A DNA stretch of 64,000 bases, from the NCBI GenBank assembly GCA_002077045.2, contig KZ111158.1, positions 195,029 through 259,028 on the forward strand, in the 5' to 3' direction. Position numbers and translations under genes: made by a program. Every line of letters starts with the position of its first letter. The stretch's first letter is position 1. The stretch is from Rachicladosporium sp. CCFEE 5018 (Eukaryota; Ascomycota; Dothideomycetes; Cladosporiales; Cladosporiaceae). Under the pieces are notes generated by a model that was given only the letters and a program-made list of their open reading frames with translations, ran no database searches and was not told the DNA's origin. Of this stretch, positions 21,470 to 32,414 are shown one piece after another.

Positions 21470-22775
21470 ATGACGCGCCTATCTCTCTTACTTACCGTCG
21501 CTGGTCTGGGCCGTCTGGCCTTGGCTCAAAACGAGTCGCCTGGAGTGACTCTCCCGGTAGCGAAGACGTGCGGACCAACGACCGCTAACGTCGTCTGTAT
21601 CGACCGGTATGCCTCTGTGCTACCATACCATTTCTTCCGCGAGTCCTCCGTGAACGAGACAAGCTTCGGCCAGACGAGTGTACCGAATGACACAAGCTTT
21701 GGTCTAGTAGGCAAAGCCGACTTCCTGGTCTTCGATGAGAAGCGCGCTCTCCGAGCACTTGGCAGCGCCCCAACATACGACTTCATCTTCAATGTCTCTG
21801 CCGCAGTCCACGAAGCTCCAGTCTGGGTCCCAGCCCTCAACAAGCTCTTCATCTCCCAGCTCGCACCGCCGCCAGGCTACCTACCTCAACTTGTGGTAGA
21901 CCTGACCCAGGACCCACCTACGTTAAGCGAATACCTCAGTGACCCTCCAGTCTACGCCCCGAACGGCGGCACCTTCTACAACGGCCTCATCTACTGGGGT
22001 GCCTCGGGTGGTAACAACTCCATCGGCGGCACCGAGCAACGGTCGGGCATCCGCACTCTGGATCCACTTACCAACAAAACTGTCACGCTCTTGAACAACT
22101 ACTACGGGTACTACTTTAACACAGTGGATGATTTAGCGGTCGACTCTACCGGCGCAGTCTGGTTCACAGATCCGAATTACTCCTGGTACAATCGCCTCAC
22201 TGACACCGCACCGCAACTGAAACCCGCCTCGTACCGCTTTGATTCAAAGACCGGGGCGGTGACGATGATCGACGACAGCATTGCGCAGCCGAATGGGATC
22301 GCGTTGTCACCGAACGGAGCGCACCTCTATATCTCGGATACTGGCGCAGTTGCCGGTCTGAATCAGCAGGATAGTCCGCCGGGGTCCCCGTTCAATCAGA
22401 CTGGCCCACGCGCAATTTACAAGTTTGACATCGTAGACCGTGGAACGCACATCGCCAACAAGCGGCCAGTGTGGTATGCGCAAGACTGGGTGCCTGATGG
22501 CCTAAAGGACCGTTTGAACCCCGTTTTCCCTTGTACAGTGAATCTGGCTAACATACTCCTAGACCGCGGCGAATGGGTGGGTGTTGACGGGTGCGGGGAA
22601 GGGAGTGGACGTATTGGATGAGTATGGGGTGTTGATCATGAGAGTTCAGACGAACTATGTTGTGCAGAACTTTGCTTGGGTTGGCGATGAGCTGACGGAG
22701 TTCTGGATGATGGGAAATAATGGGATCTCGAGAGTGAGGTGGGCGCTGCAAGGGCAGGATCTGGCCGCTATCTGA
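21470..22775 (+). CDS. Secreted SMP-30/gluconolactonase-like protein (splice donor unresolved)
   Basis: The ATG at 21470 starts a signal peptide (LSLLLTVAGLGRLALAQ). A six-bladed SMP-30/gluconolactonase/LRE-like propeller follows: NVSAAVHEAPVWVP, NTVDDLAVDSTGAVWFTDPN, QPNGIALSPNGAHLYISDTG and VPDGLK. There are many N-glycosylation sites. The C-terminal part (AANGWVLTGAGKGVDVLDE to the TGA at 22775) is in another frame and clearly belongs to this protein. Its acceptor is well placed (ctcctag, exon from 22563). The family join would be directly after AAG at 22507, but no GT lies there; the nearest (22512) gives the wrong phase and runs to a stop at 22621. It is either a non-canonical intron, a sequence error or a broken gene. 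Confidence 0.75.
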
Positions 22776-22885
22776 TCACCAACTAAAATGACGGAGAAGA
22801 GGAAGTAGCTCTGAACACTTGCTGAGGGTATCAATACTCCAGATGTCGCACTGACCAAGTCAAATGCGCTACGGCTCATCCTTTC

Positions 22886-24735
22886 CTAAAACCCCTCAAG
22901 ACTCCGTCCCTTTTCCATTTCCCTCTTCCACAACCTCCTCTCCTCTTCCGCATTCACACCTGGACCGTTGTATGTCGACCCATACACGCCCGTTGCCCAA
23001 CTCTTTCCCTCGCCCTCCTTCGTCGTCTTCGTCGCCTTCCTCTTGTACCAGCGTCCGTACGTGAGCAGGTAGTAAAGTCGGAACGACAACAGCGCAAATG
23101 AATCCCTCTCCAGATCCTCAGGATAGTCCGCACCAAGATCCACCGCAGCGCTGATACCAGAAATGCAAGCCACCTCGTGTGCATTGACCATAGTCCAAGA
23201 CGCAGCAAAACGCGTGTGTCGCTTGCCATTGAGAAGCCACATCCACGGCACCACGAACAAGTAATGCGTGAACGAGTGGCAAAGCTGATGCCACCAATCC
23301 TTGCGAATGATCTTACTCTCATCAATCTCATCAATAGACCACAGATGCCCATCCCTCTCCTTGTTCAAAAAGATCGTCTGGAAAACATGATTCTCGAACG
23401 GCACCTCAGGCGGGAACTGCGACTGGTAGTTCGTGCAATCGAAGCACATCTCCAGTTTTGTCAGATCTTGTGGGTACATTTTGATCATGTACATGGGCTT
23501 GAACTTCTCCTTCGCAAAGTCGACGCGGTCTTGCATGTTTACTCCGTTGAGCTCAGTGACGGCTTGCTCCTTGTTGTAGAAGTTCTCGTAATGCTTCTTC
23601 ATATACTCGATGTCTGTGTGCGTTACCGTGATGTCGTTGGCGAATTTGGCGGAGCCGAGGACCTTCTTCTCGATGGTTGTGATTGTGGGCTTAAGCAGGC
23701 GAGCAGCGGTGTCTGTGAGGACGCAGAGGACTATCTCGTCGTACTCCTCGGTCGTCTCGACTTTATCGGCGTCTTGTTGAGAGCCTTCGACGTTGTTGGG
23801 CACCCAGGCGGAGTCCTGGTTGTGGCCATCCTTCGCGGGCGTGCGGCCGATAATATTGACTTGCACGCCGTGCTTGTCGCGGCGGGTTACGCGGGTGACT
23901 TCGGTGCTGAGGCGGACTTTTACGCCCATCTTGATCAGGTTCTGGCGCCATGTCTCGTAAAATTCGCTAAAATTCGGGAAGACGACCATGGGTGGGAGAT
24001 TCGAAGCGACGCTGTTCTTGTCTGGTGGGTACCACATGCCGTATGTTGGACTTGTGCAAAGGCGTTCGAGGACCATCGAGGGCACCTCTGGTGCGTAATT
24101 ACCTGTTCCAAGGAACAACGCTACCATAGGTAGCGCAACGACGTTGGCAAACTCCTCAGTGAAACCCCACAGCTTGACCATGTACTTCATCGGCACCAGC
24201 GCGAAAATGACCTCGAACATTCGAATCACCTTGATCATATAGAAGAACCTCTTGACCTCTTTCGCGTGCTTCTTAAGCATATTTGTCGGGTAGACATTGC
24301 TCCAGAACTGATCGCCTTTCCCGAAGCTGACTTGCAGCTTAACTGGATCTGCCCAGTATCCGTTGCGTGCGAACATGGTCATGGTGTGGTGGAAGATGTA
24401 GCTTCCGCCCTGAACACCCTGATTCAGCCATGACGCTCCGGTCTTCTCTTTATCGATCGGGATGCTGTAGGCTTGGCCACCGCAGTAATTGACTGCGTCG
24501 ACGACGGTGACATCGAATTTATCGGGATGTTGGGCGAGGTGGTGGGCGCATGTCATGCCTTAATGGATGTCAGCTAAGGTCGCTACACCAGATGAACCTC
24601 GTTGATATACACACCAGCAGCACCAGCACCAACGACCAACACCTTCTTTCTCTTCTGGTTCTCCATCTGCTTGCTCATGTTAAACCGAGTCTGCGATCCT
24701 TGGGATTGAAGAAGCGGCTTTGTGCCTTCTGGCAT
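22886..24735 (-). CDS. FAD/NAD(P)-dependent oxidoreductase (amine-oxidase-like flavoprotein)
   Basis: Two exons, 24615-24735 and 22886-24558. The 56-nt intron has a gtgtgt donor and CTGAC branch. About 597 residues. The first exon ends within a dinucleotide-binding motif (VLVVGAGAAG, residues ~32-41), completed by HHLAQHPDKFDVTVVDA. Next is NYCGGQAYSIPIDKEKTGAS, typical of flavin-dependent amine-oxidase/desaturase-like proteins. Two aromatic-rich stretches (FFYMIKVIRMFEVIFALVP and FTHYLFVVPWMWLL) may contact membrane. The substrate cannot be told from sequence. The frame only reaches the nucleotide-binding motif with the intron removed, which supports the model. Confidence 0.82.
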
Positions 24736-25031
24736 GGCGATACAAGGAAGTAGGTACAAAAATGCAGATGCTTGAAGCTGAACAACACTCGGCCCCAAGC
24801 GATGACCACCACCCTAATATCTAATCATGTCACGGTCGCGCCACACAAATGTCATGCCATCACCCAAGAATCGCATGCATGAAAGACCCACGTCATGATC
24901 CCACGATCTGGCGATCGAGATCTCGTACAGATCGCGCTAGCAAATTCGGGTTCGGCTCGCGTGACGAGATAATAATTCTCCTCATCACTGTTCCATGCAA
25001 TCGTGAGGAGGCGATATGATACACAGGTTAT

Positions 25032-25673
25032 CTACAACACCTCATAGGCGTCATATATGACCTGACTTCCTACTCTACCACTCGATGCGAGGAAGACACC
25101 ATCGTTGATCCAGCTGTACCGCTCATCTCCAGTTTTCATGGTCAAATTCAATCGCATCTTGAACTGCGTGGGCTTGATGCTTGTGTCTTCTCCTAACTTC
25201 TCGAGGACTTACTTTGGTCCCGTTCGAGTACCTGTAGTCTGGAGGTAGATGGTGGCGCCGTCGTGCGTGACGAGATTGTAACGAGTATTGAGGTGCGCAG
25301 TCTGAGTATCTCCATGATCGCGGACGATCTCCCAGTCTGGGTCGCAGAGTCAGTCTTATGAGATGCTACACCACGTTCCTGCAGTCGGTGGCATTGTGCG
25401 AATGCGACGACAGATGCACTCACCACCGCCACCTGGCAAGATCTCGCCCCGCAACTTCGGGCCCTCGAAGCGGCCACCTTTGAAGATGACAGTACTGCGG
25501 TCGCCGTACGGACCCTGGCCAATGTGTCTGAACGACTCCATATCGCACTCGAGATGGAAGAGAAACTGCAGTGCTGGCTGAGGGAGGTTGTACTCTGGCT
25601 TCGTCCATTCAGTGTTGCTCAGCGACGCGATGTTTGCTGGTGCTTCGACCGTGCCAGCCTTGACAGAAGCCAT
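25032..25673 (-). pseudogene. DUF3237 family protein, interrupted by an in-frame TAA
   Basis: Two exons, 25424-25673 and 25032-25336, with an 87-nt intron (gtgagt donor). Blocks PALQFLFHLECDMES, GGRFEGPKLRGEILPGGGDW and LNTRYNLVTHDGATIYLQTTG match the DUF3237 family. A TAA at 25209-25211 then interrupts the frame. The same frame continues VLEKLGEDTSIKPTQFKMRL and ends YDAYEVL at 25032, which is exactly the family C-terminus. The protein would be ~184 residues intact and 125 as it stands. The stop lies inside a perfect gtaagt. Splicing there would need a 33-nt intron and would remove conserved residues, so I prefer a nonsense change. Function of the family is unknown. Confidence 0.7.
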
Positions 25674-26880
25674 GGTTTTCGATTCGCTGTCGAAAAGACT
25701 TATGAAGTGATCGAGAAAGATGGAATCATTCGACCTGATCCTATGTAATTCAATATTGGCGACTTCCGCTCTCACCTACCGTGATGCTGCATTGAGTTCT
25801 TCCAACCAACCTACGGATGTGGAGTAGCTTGTGACGTATCTTCCGTGAGTACTCCGTGACCTGATATCTCTTCGTGAGATCGGCGAACAGAGGTGCCGCA
25901 TACGATTGCCCTCGGCGCGAATTACACTGCCTTCACGCGTTCCACTGTGTAGAGAGGTCATCGGTCCGAGTCTGACATAAGGCTGGCGGGATGCTGGCGC
26001 AAGTCGTAATGCAGGTCTTTCGTCTCAGCGTCGAAAACATCGAGTGAGTACTCCGTGGTTTCCAACCTGCAATCACGATGCTGTCCACGCAAGCGGCAAG
26101 CGCAGACGTATGCCGTGATATACCGTGTCGTGGTTCCGTAGATAAGCCAGCGATACGTGTATGATGAGGTCGAGTTTCTCACAGTCAGTTATGCGGCTGC
26201 TCGAGCAACGCAAACATCCGCCAAGCCTGAGGTCGGGCACCTTCCCGACCACTACCAACAGTCAAAGCCAACTTCACCTCCTCTGACCAGCTTTCATTCG
26301 ACCGGAAATCATCTGGACCACGCTTCCAAGGCTTCGATATTCGGATTTGCTGGTCACGACAAGGATGCGGCCTGAACACTCCACCATGTTGCTTGTTCCC
26401 CCCGCGATTGTTGCTCGGCCAACGTCGAAGCGCCAACAATCAACCCGTGCAAATCCCATTCTCGGCATTAGCGAGCCCAGGCGAAGCCGTTAGGAATACC
26501 ATCGGAACAGACTGCCATTCGCTCAGGGAATGTTCGTTCCGAGCAATACCGCGTGCTAAAAGTCGCGTTGCTTGCGCCATCTCATATCAGGGTGCTAAAC
26601 TTAATCCCAAACTGCAGGCTGACCCGAGCTTTGTTGATTGTAGAGTTTCTGGTCGCGGTGGGGAGACCAGATGCCTTGCAATACCAGTAACTTGGATCCA
26701 CGCGTGATACCGTACCATTTCTACGACCTCTGATATATGCGCGAGGCCACCTTTCTTCGGCCAGGCGTACGGGAACCCGCGATATGCGAGCGTAGCTAGC
26801 GTGCCGAAACATCTCACGACAACAATGCCATAGTCTGGACGTCAGCGAAGTCGGAGGTGCGTTGAAGGCTGCGTGAAGCT
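25674..26880. other. 1.2-kb divergent intergenic region
   Basis: Lies between the DUF3237 gene and the kelch gene, so it carries both promoters. Several open frames of 60-100 codons occur on both strands without recognisable motifs. No repeat or transposon end was found. Confidence 0.45.
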
Positions 26881-29800
26881 ATGATGCGACGCAGTGCTGG
26901 AGGAGTACCAACATGGCTTCTCCTCATGGGCCATGCTGCTGGTCAGATGCTGCCTTACAATCCCACCAGGATCTTGTCAGCCCCCGACAGCTGGGCGGCA
27001 CATATACTCGGCCCATCACCGAATCTGATTGGGCATACGCGACTACAGTACTTGGACCCTATCAAGACGATCAATAGCTCGACGAGCCCATTCACGACAC
27101 TCTACGATGACTTAACGTTCCTTGGGGACACCGAACATACGCCGTATACCGCAGTCATCGACGCTGCAGGCAACATCACGATCATTTCTGGCAACTGTAC
27201 AGAGGGAGCAGAAGGCATAAGGATATACCAGCTCGCACAGCATAGTGATGCGGGAGCGGGAAATGTGACGTGGACACAATACGGCACTACTGATGGGAGT
27301 GATGCCGGGACAACGCTTGGTGCGAACTACCTGGCCGGTGCCATAACGTTTTCTGGCGCATCTACGGCGGACGTGAGCTCGAACATTTTCTCTTTCGGTG
27401 GTATGTGCCCATATGGGAACGCCACGGAGAGTACATGGACAAGCAATGCGACCTACTCCAACACGATGATGAGCCTCACTCCGCAAAGCCAGGGTGCAAG
27501 CTCTGCTCAAGGATACCAAGTTCAATCAACCACGAGCAGAGGCCCGCCGATCGCAGAAGCTGGGTTCACGATCACTGGCTTGACAACGACCTCCTCCTCC
27601 ACAGCTAATGGCGAAGCTAAGACCCAGCAACAAGATTTCGTCCTGTTGGGCGGCCATACTCAAGCTGCATTCATCAACATGTCTCAGGTGGCTCTCTTTT
27701 CGCTACCTCAACAAAGCTGGACATTCCTGCCTGTCGATCAGCCAGCGGGCGGCGATGATCAGCAAGTCGAGCCACGATCCGGTCATACGGCAGTGCTTAG
27801 CGAAGACGGGGACAGCGTGATCGTATTCGGCGGATGGGTGGGCGATGTAAATACACCCGCACAGCCTCAGCTGGCTGTGCTGCAGATCGGAGCTGGCTAC
27901 GGTGGTGAAGGGGACTGGGCCTGGACTGTGCCGAAACAGAGTGGTACTGGACTCGCCGCTGGCGCTGGTATGTTCGGACATGGCGCGACATTGCTGCCCG
28001 GCGGAGTCATGATGATCGTAGGTGGCTACCAGGTTCCAGCGCCCGCAGCCCGTCTTGTTCGTCGCGATCTGCAACAATCACCGGACCAGATCCTCCTGTA
28101 CAATATCACATCAAGTACATGGGTCGACTCCTACTCGCCACCGTACGGGGCACCACAATCAGCTCAAGGGGAGTCTCATGGGCCGCTGTCGACTACGTCT
28201 CAGAAAGCCGGCCTCGGCGTTGGACTCGCGCTCGCATTCATTCTACTCATTGGCTTGATCGTCTTCTACTTCTGGTACTCTCGCTATCTCAAACGCAAGC
28301 GGGAAGAGCGTACACGTGCCTTACTCGAGTCTTCTTCCGATGGCTCGTTCAATCAACCTTTCCTGGAGAAGGGTGACCTTGATGGACGTGGCGGCGAGCC
28401 GTCGGCGATGCACGACTACTGGCAAGACTCTGAAACCAGACCTTTGAGTGAAGAACAATACCAAATGCAGCTATCCGGTGCTGCAACCGGACTGTTCACC
28501 AACATCCCGAGTCCGACAAGAGGTTTACGCAAGACTGTTGCAAGCAGAAATTACCAGTACCAGCCCGCGCCGCGGTATGACGAGAAGCGCATCAGTCGCG
28601 GCAGTGGTAATATACATGTTATTCCCGAGCATGAAGATGAGGATGTGATCGAGCGAATACCTACCATCGGCGACGACATATCGCTCTCTGAAGCTCAGCG
28701 ACAACTCAAGGAGGTCGAAATGATCTTGAGCAACTCAGCAAGGAGAAGCAGAGATCCCTTCCGGGATCCGGACCCGAACCCACTGGGCAGTCATCCAGTA
28801 TCCCCTGAAGACGGCATTGCTATTCGCCGCGTACCAGTACATGCTGGCAGAATCGAGACCTCGCCCACGCGCCTGCAGGGAAGTGTGTCAGTTCGGCCAC
28901 AAAGCTGGTCGCACAGTCTTGCGACATTCGATGCCCACGCTCGCGAAGCTGGTGGACGGGTCTCGCCCTCGAAGACTGATGAACGTACTTCCTCTACCTT
29001 GAGCGAGCGTTCACAGCACTCCACGACTTCTGGTGGCTCCATCACTCGGACCATGTCAACGAGAACAGGTGCACTTCTTGCGGCGGCGGCTGCTGCTGCG
29101 GCCAGTGGACGGTTGATCAACAACCCGAGCCCTGAATCACACTCAACTGTGGATGATCGCACCAGCTCGTTGTCTACCGGAGGCCGCAAGTCACCATTTG
29201 CAGCTCTGTCGCTGTCTCGGCCGCGCTCTTCGACAATCGAGTCTGTCGACGGCGGCGCACCCAATAGCGCCAGCACAGATGGAGAATCTTTCAAGACAGC
29301 TCGCACCAATATCGCGACTCTCCGCACCGAGGGTGAAGCTCTACTTGGTGGCCCTCCACGACGCGATCCCGATGACCCGTATCAGCGTGCTCTGGCCGCA
29401 CATCCTACAACTCGTGCGCGTACTACCGTGCTTTCGAACGAAACCTACCTCCCTTCGTTCCCCAATCGCAAACGGCAGGGCATCATGGGCAGTCTCCGCC
29501 GTGCTATCGGAGCGACTCTCACTGGCGACCGCAGCTTCAGCTTCACTAGCTCCAGCAATCGCGAGCCGTACACCGACGAACGGAGCTCTTCCTCCTCGCC
29601 TACGAAAGATCGACAGTCCACTTCTGGCGCGCCTCGCCGGGCGGTCTCTGATGGCGGCGCTTTGCTACGCCAGAAGCGTGGCCAGAAGGACTGGGAAGGC
29701 AACACGTTGTTCCCACCCTACCGAGATGACCCTGATCCAGGCGATTGGGGCGAGCCACGTAGTTCCGTTGACAAGCATCAAGCCGAGGAGGACTGGGACG

Positions 29801-30084
29801 TCGAGGGCGCCGTGACCAAGCGAGATGTGCAGGTCATGTTCACGATCCCGAAGACGAGACTGAGAGTTGTCAATGATGACATGGACCGTGCTAGTCTGAG
29901 GAGTGCTAGTGATAGCATATTAAGTCGGAGTGGAAGTGTGAGGACTGTGAGGAAGGAAGGGAGTGTGCAGTACCTGAGAGGCACTGGGGAGATGGAAAGA
30001 GCTGTGCTAGGCTCTACGGCGGAGGAAGAAGGAGAGGTCGTTGAAGGTGCTGGGTTTGGCAAGGGCAAGGAGAAGATGGTGTAG
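26881..30084 (+). CDS. Kelch/galactose-oxidase-like single-pass membrane protein
   Basis: A 1,067-residue single-exon gene with tandem ATGs. A signal-like N-terminus (WLLLMGHAAGQ) leads into a ~400-residue extracellular part rich in Asn glycosylation sites. Kelch-like blades include NIFSFGGMCPYGN, DFVLLGGHTQAAFI, RSGHTAVLSEDGDSVIVFGG and GATLLPGGVMMIVGGY. One membrane span at ~442-465 (LGVGLALAFILLIGLIVFYF) is followed by KRKREERTR. The ~600-residue cytosolic tail is Ser/Arg-rich with a nine-alanine run (~nt 29080-29105). The architecture suggests a cell-surface sensor or polarity protein whose tail is phosphorylated; the ligand is unknown. Confidence 0.78.
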   Translation: MMRRSAGGVPTWLLLMGHAAGQMLPYNPTRILSAPDSWAAHILGPSPNLIGHTRLQYLDPIKTINSSTSPFTTLYDDLTFLGDTEHTPYTAVIDAAGNITIISGNCTEGAEGIRIYQLAQHSDAGAGNVTWTQYGTTDGSDAGTTLGANYLAGAITFSGASTADVSSNIFSFGGMCPYGNATESTWTSNATYSNTMMSLTPQSQGASSAQGYQVQSTTSRGPPIAEAGFTITGLTTTSSSTANGEAKTQQQDFVLLGGHTQAAFINMSQVALFSLPQQSWTFLPVDQPAGGDDQQVEPRSGHTAVLSEDGDSVIVFGGWVGDVNTPAQPQLAVLQIGAGYGGEGDWAWTVPKQSGTGLAAGAGMFGHGATLLPGGVMMIVGGYQVPAPAARLVRRDLQQSPDQILLYNITSSTWVDSYSPPYGAPQSAQGESHGPLSTTSQKAGLGVGLALAFILLIGLIVFYFWYSRYLKRKREERTRALLESSSDGSFNQPFLEKGDLDGRGGEPSAMHDYWQDSETRPLSEEQYQMQLSGAATGLFTNIPSPTRGLRKTVASRNYQYQPAPRYDEKRISRGSGNIHVIPEHEDEDVIERIPTIGDDISLSEAQRQLKEVEMILSNSARRSRDPFRDPDPNPLGSHPVSPEDGIAIRRVPVHAGRIETSPTRLQGSVSVRPQSWSHSLATFDAHAREAGGRVSPSKTDERTSSTLSERSQHSTTSGGSITRTMSTRTGALLAAAAAAAASGRLINNPSPESHSTVDDRTSSLSTGGRKSPFAALSLSRPRSSTIESVDGGAPNSASTDGESFKTARTNIATLRTEGEALLGGPPRRDPDDPYQRALAAHPTTRARTTVLSNETYLPSFPNRKRQGIMGSLRRAIGATLTGDRSFSFTSSSNREPYTDERSSSSSPTKDRQSTSGAPRRAVSDGGALLRQKRGQKDWEGNTLFPPYRDDPDPGDWGEPRSSVDKHQAEEDWDVEGAVTKRDVQVMFTIPKTRLRVVNDDMDRASLRSASDSILSRSGSVRTVRKEGSVQYLRGTGEMERAVLGSTAEEEGEVVEGAGFGKGKEKMV

Positions 30085-30303
30085 ATGAACGGACTTATGA
30101 GTGTGTGCATAGATGGCGGGGCTAGGATTTGCAAAGGACTGACAGGCTATGGCAATGAATGCCAGAGGGAACTTAGCTGGCGGTGTCTGGGCGTTGCGTT
30201 CTTAGGTGTTGCCAGGTAGTACTGATGAGATGTGAATAGTATTGCATACTGTACCCGCACTGCTTAGGATTCGCATATTCCGAGTAGTCTTTCCCCCACG
30301 ATT

Positions 30304-31782
30304 TCATATGAGTGTGATCTCAGTAGAGGGAAAGGCTTGCCAGCAGGCATCCTGCCAAGGCCAGCTGCCGTGCTCTTTACAGCGCCTTTGAAAGGCGAAT
30401 CCGGACTCGAGCTTGAATTTTTGCGTAGGATGTTGGTCTGAGTCTGCTTGCGGTACCAGAGCAAGCGCGTGTCCCATATTGTGCATTGCTAGTAGAAGCA
30501 ACGCATGGTCGCGTTGGGAGTCTATCTGGAGGATGTCATCAGCGCATACCTCGCAACAGGCATTGCCACGCCTGTGCTTGAGCCAACAGCATAAACAAGT
30601 TCTATCTCTTGAACAAGCCGCGCCAGCGCAGGGCTGAAACACTACGGTCCTGATTATCAAGGTGTTGTCGGAGCTCGGAGAGTCTGAGATTTTGACATCT
30701 ACGGTCGAAAGCAGAAATGGTATACTTGGGGTAGGTACGCGCCAATCCGGAACCCACGAAGGGAGGCACCTGATGACTGTGAAGCCGTCGTTCGATTCAT
30801 GTCTGTCTTGCATATTCCAGTTCTGACGTGCAGCACAGTATAACAATAGGGAAAGCTCTTCTGTACGTGCGTAGTGGTTCGCAACCCTCACATACAGATC
30901 CTTGGTACTCTGGCTGTAGTCTACCTGTAGCCAAGTACAATCCGCGCTGATGTTGTATAGAGCGTATATTCTATCTCTGGGATCGCTACACCGCTGATTC
31001 GCCCTCATGAGGAGGGACAGCAGCTTCTCTTCTCGAGATTGCCATAGGAGTTGTCCAGCGTTATTGATCGACAGAGCACGGCCGGCTTTCACCAGCACGT
31101 GGAATAGCACAGAAGCCCTACAGTAATGCTTGCCAAACAGAAAGAAGGCCTCGCCCGGGCTGTCACGGCTACTGATGTATTCTTGCAGAACCCAGCGGCG
31201 AGAGAACCATTTACGAACTGTAATGACATCCAGATCCGCGCTCTCCAGCATCGTCAGCTTGCAACCTTCGCCCTAATCCATTCGCTCCAGTTTATCAATC
31301 GCGTTGCACTGGCTCGTGTTGAGGTCGCTACCATCAGGTGTACCGAGCCAGATGATCGTAAACGGGCTATGGCGGTATATGTCGGCCATGCGCCGAACCT
31401 GCGCATTACGTTCGGGAATGTCTTGCTGATTGATACAGACCGCATCCGCCCAGATCAGAAATGGCTCCTCAGGCTGTCCGTCGTCCCTCGGCATTGCGTA
31501 CTTCTGGATGTGATACAGCGCAGAGTGCAGACTTGCTGTTATGAGGGTTCGATGGCCATCGCACAACAATTCGTGTGTAAGATGGGATCCGTCATCATAT
31601 GTAGGGCCCCACACGTAAGAAACTGCTGTATGTGCTGGGCGCGTGTCGACAGCGGCATCATCCGTCACGAGTTTCAAATGTCGGACATTGCATTCGATTG
31701 GCCTGTTGTCGACTTCACCGGGTCGCATCTCCAGAACGCGGATCTCGTCTGGACCAAGAGCACTGTAGGCCAAGGGTTCCAT
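30304..31782 (-). CDS. Heterokaryon-incompatibility (HET) domain protein with an in-frame TAG
   Basis: The ATG at 31782 starts MEPLAYSALGPDEIRVLEM. The HET blocks follow in order: HTAVSYVWG, FLIWADAVCINQQDIPERN, MADIYRHSPFTIIWLG, then WFSRRWVLQEYISS. A TAG at 31273-31275 falls between the third and fourth blocks in an otherwise continuous frame. Downstream there is a Cys-rich patch (CLCCWLKHRRGNACCEVC). HET proteins trigger programmed cell death on non-self fusion. The stop may be a real nonsense mutation. It could also lie in a 69-nt GT-AG intron (31241-31309; weak gtgcaa donor, gctgac branch), which would restore the frame. Divergent from the MFS gene. Confidence 0.75.
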
Positions 31783-32414
31783 ACCGCCAGGCTGAACTTT
31801 GACTATTGACAGGACATCATACCATCTTGATTGCACGGCTTGTGTGCAAGACAGGCGTCTGGCAACTGGATATAGTTCCGGTCAGCCTTCTCAATGCTCG
31901 TTCAGACATGATCTTTCGTTGAAGATAGGATTTGCCAGTATCGATTGATACGGACAGTCTTGTGGCACAAAGTTGCACTGGCAATCGTCCATTTGGGAGC
32001 CGATTGTCGCACCCCTGGAGTGCACTGCTGATGATGTTGAGCCCTCGGCCTTTCCCAACACCGAGCCGACCGGCTTCCTTCGTGATCCCCCAATCTCTCC
32101 ACTCTCCACACGACATGCTTGTCACAGCTTAGCCGCTTAAAGGCACTCTTATGCAGATCTTGAGCTGAACTTCCGTCTTGGCTGTGCCAGAATGACCGGC
32201 AGAGAGCAGCACTCGCAGGACCCGCGCCAGCCGTTAGTAGTCACGGCACAAGTCCGCTGCCTGTCTGCATGGGAGCACATGGCGCTGCGGGCTGACGCAC
32301 AGAGTTCGTTGTCTTTCTTTCATCTCGTTGTTCGCGTGCTCTTCAACTGTGATCAGATTCGTCTCTTGTGACAGTGGATAGTTCGGCATCCAGCGCTTGA
32401 AACATAGCTATACA
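31783..32414. promoter_or_regulatory. Divergent promoter region, HET gene / MFS transporter
   Basis: About 630 bp between divergent starts. No specific factor site could be assigned. Confidence 0.45.

Noticed and set aside
23177..24133. A 318-codon plus-strand frame
   Set aside because: Antisense to the FAD oxidoreductase exon, without motifs; a frame shadow.
19553..24735. A metabolic cluster formed by the F-box, lactonase and FAD oxidoreductase genes
   Set aside because: Lactonase and FAD oxidoreductase are adjacent, but there is no synthase, regulator or shared promoter motif; adjacency alone is not enough.
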